Assembly: GCA_028571685.1 (NCBI GenBank) | Contig: CM053141.1 | Coordinates: forward strand, 72,401,833-72,465,832 | DNA from: Heterohyrax brucei | Taxonomy: Eukaryota > Chordata > Mammalia > Hyracoidea > Procaviidae | Direction of reading: 5' to 3' | Length of the DNA stretch: 64,000 nucleotides | Shown: positions 58,583 through 64,000 of the stretch, in pieces | How positions within the stretch are numbered: position 1 is the stretch's first letter | Layout of the letters: every line of letters begins with the position of its first letter | The notes under the pieces: model-generated | Told to the model about the DNA's origin: nothing | Seen by the model: only the letters and a program-made list of their open reading frames with translations | Database searches by the model: none | Translations under genes and position numbers: made by a program

Positions 58583-59052
58583 TTTTTTTGTAATACACAC
58601 TTCCATGTGTTCTGACCTGTGTATGCACCTGTATATACCAGTATACCTAGACCCATCCGTATGTGCTCAAACACTCGTTACTTTGGTTGTGCTACAGTTC
58701 TTTTGTGTTGTGATGTTACTGTTTCGCACAATGCATTAATAGGCAATGTGGTAAATCAATGGTGCGTGCACCTGTACTGCATGTTCATCTGCTGAAGCTT
58801 CCTACCTTTACTGTGTTTTAAAGATAGTTGTTACTACACTCTGACCAATGGTAGACTGTATATAAGTATGCCCTTTTACATAACAGGACCACTTTTCCAC
58901 TTTTCTTGTATTTTCCTGGAGACAAACTTAACTTTTTGGAGGAAAGAGGGTAGAAAACCACTTTGAAAATTGGATAAAAGCTCATCTCAGGAGAATGTAT
59001 CTTGCTTCACTATAGTTTATGTGCAGGTTCTTAGGGAGCCCTGGTCTACAGG

Positions 59053-59217
59053 TGGAAACCCTGGCGGTGTAGTGGTTGATTGCTACAGCTGCTAATTAGA
59101 AAGCTGGCAGTTTGAATGCACCAGGCACTCTTTGGAAACTGTGGGACAGTTCTACTCTGTGTTACAGGGTCGTTATGATTCAGAATCAACTCAATAGTAG
59201 TGCGTTTTGGTTTGGTC
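59053..59217 (+). repeat. AfroSINE (first of a pair)
   Basis: GGAAACCCTGGCGGTGTAGT, GGCAGTTTGAATGCACCAGG and GCGTTTTGGTTTGG. Confidence 0.93.
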
Positions 59218-59225
59218 TGTAGATA

Positions 59226-59443
59226 GGAATCCCTGGGTGGCAGGAAAATTTAAACATTCCACTAGTAACTAAAAAGTTGGCAGTACAGTTCAGCCCAGAC
59301 ATGCCTTAGAAGAAAGGACTGACAGCCTACTTTCAGAAGGCCACAGACTTGAAGACCTTTTGGATGAGTTTTACTCTGACACATGTGGGGTCGCCATGAG
59401 TTGAAATTGACTTAACAGCAACTAGTTTGTTGTTTGGTTTGAC
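59226..59443 (+). repeat. AfroSINE, long form (second of a pair)
   Basis: GGAATCCCTGGGTGGCAGG head, GAAAGGACTGACAGCCTAC (long-form insert), GGGGTCGCCATGAGTTGAAA and GACTTAACAGCAACTAG. Confidence 0.85.
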
Positions 59444-59579
59444 CTATAGATTGAGTCAAATTTATCATACTGGAATTTAAGTCATTCTTTAAACATGCAC
59501 TAAGGCCGTATTTTGTGCTAGAAATCAGGGGTTAAAAATGCAGTCTAGATTAGAGAGAAGCACTGTGACTTCTGATACC

Positions 59580-59940
59580 CTCTACCTCCTCTTTTCTGGT
59601 CCCCACACTTGCCTAGCACATCCCACTTAGGGCTCTCTTCTGCTTGGAAAACTTCCGCAGACATCCATGTAACTGACTCTGTCGTCTCTTTGCTCAATTC
59701 TGTTCTTTGCATGGAGGCTGAGTGTGCTCACCTTCTTTCACGCTACAACCAGTCTCTCTGTTTTGCAAACCATTTATAACCTAACCTACTATGTAATTTT
59801 CGTAGTGTGCTTATTTGTTTGTAGTCTCTTCTGTGTTAGAATGTAAGCTCCATGAGGCTAGGAATCAGTGTTATCTCACGTCTCTAGCCCAATATACCAC
59901 ACAGTGGGCTTTCACAAGTGAGTGAAAGCATACTGTTGAG
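59580..59940 (+). repeat. L2 LINE 3' end
   Basis: GAATGTAAGCTCCATGAGGC, AATCAGTGTTATCTCACGTC and CAATATACCACACAGTGGGC follow L2 order. Confidence 0.7.
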
Positions 59941-60589
59941 AAGTTCATCCTTCGGCTGTTTCGTTTCTTGCAGGGCTTTTGAAACTAGCCATGAGCTAAC
60001 ATGCCCCATGCAGACATGCGAGGTGGAAATCATCCATTCTGCTTTGGGAAATCAAGGTTGGTTTGGTATTTTCATTGTTCACAGGTGAGGAACTCTGCCT
60101 TGGCTGTTGACTGAGCTAGCCTTCATGATGTATCTACAGAGCTCTAATCATCTGCCTTTGAGCTTCAGACAAGCAGTTCTGCTGATGGGAACGTAGATTC
60201 AGCTGATAATCCCACCCCTCAACTGCTTAAGCAAAATGAGTCAAATGAGTCATGAGCAGTGAGTGTCCCTGGGGTACAGATTTTATGGCCTCTCTTTGCC
60301 TGGGATGGTAAAATTGCCAGTCTGAGTATCCCATTTAATTTCATGCTCCCACAACCCAGGAAATCTCCATTGTACCTTCTTTGGAGAGAACCTCTTCCAC
60401 ATTGTCTGGTTACTTGCTCTGTGAGAGACTTGATAGTGAAGGGTAATAGACTGGTTCTCTCTGCTTCAGGCAGTTCAGACAGGAGCATTTTGTTTCTGTA
60501 CTAGAAGGTTCCATGTTTCTTGTGTACGAGGAACTGAGTTGATTGGAGATGAGAATTTAGGAATAGGGAAATGGAATGTACTACATTCG

Positions 60590-60757
60590 GAAACATGGGT
60601 GGTACAGTGGTTGAGGGCTGTGGCTGCTGATCTGAAGGTCAGCAGTGCGAATCCACCAGGCACTCCTTGGAAGACCCTATGGGGCAGTTGTACCCTACTG
60701 AAAAGGGTCACTACGAGTAAAAATTGACTTGATGGCAGTGTTTGTTTTGTTTTGTTT
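60590..60757 (+). repeat. AfroSINE
   Basis: GAAACATGGGTGGTACAGTG, GTCAGCAGTGCGAATCCACC and GACTTGATGGCAGTGTTTG. Confidence 0.93.
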
Positions 60758-61669
60758 AAATTCTGCTTTTATAAATAAGCTGTCCAGTGGGACTGTTTCT
60801 TGAGACGGGGCCTTAGGAAGTCATTTTGAGATTCTTTAGTTCACGTCATGTTAATGAGAAATATTGTGACTAGTGAGATTCTGTAACCATGTTGGTTTGT
60901 GTAAACTATTGAAATCTGTCTTACTGGAGGTATCATCAATCTGAGTTCACACACAGGTTTCTCAGTCTGCTGTCCGTACACTACTCCCCTGGCTTCACTG
61001 TGGACTCTGATTTCCAGTTGGTTTCCTACATAAAACATATGACGCACACTTTGGGGCTAGCTGTTTTAAATTTTGGTTAAAGCTTCCACTAAACAGAAGG
61101 AAAAAATCTACGATTTGTGTTTGTTTGCATCGTTTCCCGGGCCGTGTTTTTGGATTTGCACACTCAGCGTTCGTGTGTCCCTACGCAGGCGCCACTGCCT
61201 GTCGAGAAAGCAAGGATATGATAAATCACATAAATTGACTACATTGTATAGAGGTCACAGAAAATAGAGGTCTGATCCCAAATTACACACCTTCGTTGAG
61301 CCCTGTGGTCAGAATATATCACAGTCTCCTGGAGGAAACAGACAGCGTCTGTGAAAGTAATTTGCTTTGCTTCACCAATTCCTGCTTTTATGAATTATGT
61401 TTCATTTCAGACTATGCCTCTTAAAACTTTCCCAGTCTTCTCTTTTCCTTGCATGATACTTTGCTGTGAAGTTGGAGGATTGTCTTGTTAAAGCCACTTT
61501 GTGAATCTCCTTCAGATGTGCTAAGATCTGTGAGTTCTGGCATCAGCTTTCCACTCTGCCCTAAGTACTGAGATTCTGTGGGAAAGTTGGACATAGTTAC
61601 AGGACATTTGAAGATAAGGCCCTTCTATACTCATCATCTCTAGGTTTTTACCAGAAAACAATCACAGCA

Positions 61670-61854
61670 CTTGGGATTAGGTGCTGTTGAGTCAGTTTGT
61701 GATTTAGGTGACCCCGCGACAGCATAGAAGTACCTGATCAGCTGTAGTCTTTATGGGGAGCAGATCCTCAGGTCTGTCTCCTATGTGTTGAGTTCCAACT
61801 GCCAGCCTTTCAGTTAGCAGCCGAGCGCTTTACCATTGTACCACCAGGGCTCCT
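61670..61854 (-). repeat. AfroSINE, long form, antisense
   Basis: TTAGGTGCTGTTGAGTCAGT, TGTAGTCTTTATGGGGAGCA, CAGTTAGCAGCCGAGCGCTT and TACCACCAGGGCTCC. Confidence 0.92.
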
Positions 61855-62219
61855 TATTGCTTAGGTGTGAAAATGCTTTTATTATCCGTTTGTATTTTAA
61901 TGGGAAATGAAGTGTATTTCTAAAAGATGTAATAAATGCAATAGGTTAGGAAGAGAATCTGGAAAAAGCGAGTATATAAAGTTATTTTTTTTAGGAACTC
62001 AGAGGAGCCTAACCACTTCTCCCTTGGTCACAGAATTTATGATTCATGTATTAAGTTACATGTTAAAATACAGATCTCTGCCTCATGAGTACCAGCTTTT
62101 ACTAGTTTCTTGATTTTTGAAAAAGGTTTTGACTGTAGATTTTAAATGTGATTGTTTACCAAGAAATGGGGAGGAGGAAGGAAAGTGACCTTAATTAGCA
62201 ATTTGTGCCCTTGCTAATG

Positions 62220-62362
62220 TGTTGGTGACACAGTGGCTGCAACAGTGAGCTTAGCCGTAACAGCGGTTGTGAAGCCGGCACAGGACCAGGCAGTGTTGCA
62301 TTCTGTTGGACCTGGGGTTGCTGTGGGTCAGAGCTGACGTGACTCCATCTAACAACTCTGTT
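62220..62362 (+). mobile_element. RTE-clade LINE 3' end
   Basis: GTTGGTGACACAGTGGCTGC, ACAGGACCAGGCAGTGTTGC and CATCTAACAACT. Sense copy of the 3' end seen at 1-422 and inverted at 42.1 kb. Confidence 0.75.
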
Positions 62363-62611
62363 CACTGATACTTTTAAAGGTTAGCTGACAAGAAGTGAAA
62401 TAGTTCCTGCATTTGCTTCTTTTTAGCAAGAGGGTTCTTCCCTGAGTTGGCCTGGTTATGATAGGAATATATAGGCACAAACTGAGGGGCGGGTGCATGG
62501 TGGCCCTTCTCTTAGAGCAGATTGTCCCGGAGAAGAGAGGAAGGTAATTTCTCCCTTTTCTGCTCTGTCTTCTTAGGCCTAGTGATCTGCTTCTATAAAG
62601 AATATAGCCAA

Positions 62612-62690
62612 GAAAAGCCTATGGGACAGTTCTACTTTATAATTCATGTGGTTGCTGTGAGTTGGAATTGACTTGACAGCCATTGGTTTA
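62612..62690 (+). repeat. AfroSINE 3' half (first of a pair)
   Basis: AAAAGCCTATGGGACAGTTC, GTGAGTTGGAATTGACTTGA and CAGCCATTGGTTT. Confidence 0.85.
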
Positions 62691-62699
62691 TTTGTTATA

Positions 62700-62858
62700 T
62701 TTATTCTTTGAAGGAAAGAACTTGATTTTTTCTGTCCTGCAGCTGTTGTGCACCATGTGCTCCTTAGAAACTGTGGAACAGTTAGTTCTACTCTGTCCTG
62801 TAGGGTCACTATGAGTCAGAATTGACTTGGTGGCAGTGGATTTGGTTTTGATTTTTGG
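62700..62858 (+). repeat. AfroSINE (second of a pair)
   Basis: GTGCTCCTTAGAAACTGTGG, CTCTGTCCTGTAGGGTCACT and a GTGGATTTGGTTTTG tail. Head degenerate. Confidence 0.88.
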
Positions 62859-64000
62859 AGCTGTTGTGACAGTTACATTTAGGATTATAAAGTAAGATGT
62901 TTATTTAAGGACAAGCTTTTTGCCAGGTAATCATGACCTGTGTAATTTAGAATCCTGCAGTTGCTGTGGACAAATTGTGTTTTGTTGGCTTAAGGTGAGT
63001 TATTTATTCAGATGCTTTTATTATGGTTTCCAGCTTCAGACATTTCTTTCTGTGTTCTTTTTTCCAAAATGGGCACAGTGTCCGGTGTCTTTGTCACAGT
63101 AGCTAGGTGAAGCCCTCACATGTCTGCATGGAACAGAAGCTATGTGAGTGGAGGGAGTATATTTTATTTCTTAGCAGGAGATGACTAAACTAATAATGAT
63201 GTTCTTATAAAATTTTCTTGTCATAAAGGTAAAACTCTGCAAGCTAACAGTGTTTCCTGGTTTAGTTGTCAGTAGATTCTTTGGTGAGTTTGATGTAAGT
63301 CTGTTTTGGTTTCTAGATAGATGTATTTTTGTTTAAAACAGGAGGGATTTTGATTAGTCAGCACTTCTTTCAGTAAGTCTGAGTTTGAGAAAATAAACAC
63401 TTGAAATTCAACAACAAATGGTGCCTTACATCTGCTAAGTAGCATCTAAAAGGGTAGAGTCTTGTACCTCTGGCAAGTAAGAATACCAAGTGTGAGATGC
63501 CATTCACTTATCCATATTTTGCTTAGTAAAAGAAAACAGATGCCAGCAGGACAGCCGGCTGTTGTGTGTACGTTTGTCTTTTGCTAACAGATTTCCATGA
63601 GGAGGGCCTTAGAGTTGGTCTGAAGGCTCAAATATGACAGTATAACTTGGTGTGATAGCTAAAAATGAGAAGCGTAATTGCATGATGGGATTATATTTAA
63701 CGTTTGGAGATCTCAACTAAGCTTATGGCATTTTAATACCATAACACTTACTAGGCTTTTGAAAAACCTCAGTAGAAGAGATTAAAGTGAACTAGGAATT
63801 GGCTTTATTATTTAAATGACTGGGGTGTAATTTCCCTAAAATGTCAAGTCGTTTAACAAAAGAATGTCAGCTTATAAGTATTATTCCTACTTACACTACT
63901 TTTTATAAAGGATCACTGTATCTTGTTTGTACTATGTTAATTCCATGCAGTATACATTGTTAAAATGTCCCAGTAACATATCCAGAGCTTTGCAATTAAA

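Overview
The window is nuclear DNA of a placental mammal, almost certainly an afrotherian, most likely an elephant or a close paenungulate relative. The reason is its repeat content. It holds more than forty copies of AfroSINE, the tRNA-derived SINE recognisable by its tRNA-like A and B boxes and its tail reading roughly GTCGGAATCGACTCGACGGC. It also holds RTE-clade LINE pieces ending in the same lineage-specific 3' sequence, and L1 3'UTRs of a type I know from elephant DNA. No bacterial or viral gene organisation is present: there are no operons, CRISPR arrays or phage genes.

Layout. Positions 1 to about 39,900 are intergenic and mostly repeats. Within them are a processed pseudogene of ribosomal protein S14 (RPS14; about 4.18-4.71 kb), a nested L1/RTE/LTR pile-up (24.1-29.3 kb), a second nested L1 complex (31.3-34.2 kb), and a two-LTR MaLR-type retrotransposon (35.2-37.2 kb). 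Several 5'-truncated L1s still have visible target-site duplications.

From about 39.9 to 41.7 kb lies a CpG island, the promoter and untranslated first exon of PIK3R1 (p85alpha, regulatory subunit of class IA phosphoinositide 3-kinase), read on the + strand. Intron 1 (about 12.5 kb) follows, with an antisense RTE element at 42.1-44.0 kb. The second exon starts at 53,142 after a clear acceptor. It carries about 380 nt of leader with several upstream AUGs, then the first coding exon (53,522-53,855: SH3 domain and first proline-rich segment), ending in a clear donor. The rest, to 64,000, is the start of the next intron, filled with AfroSINEs, L1 and L2.

PIK3R1 is the only functional protein-coding gene I can support. 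Other long open frames fall in the CpG island, in SINE pairs or in retroelement sequence. I found no novel biological system. The points most worth a second look are the upstream-ORF arrangement that overlaps the p85alpha start codon, a Leu-to-His change in the SH3 domain, the nested retroelement histories with intact target-site duplications, and a very short palindromic SINE-derived element family.
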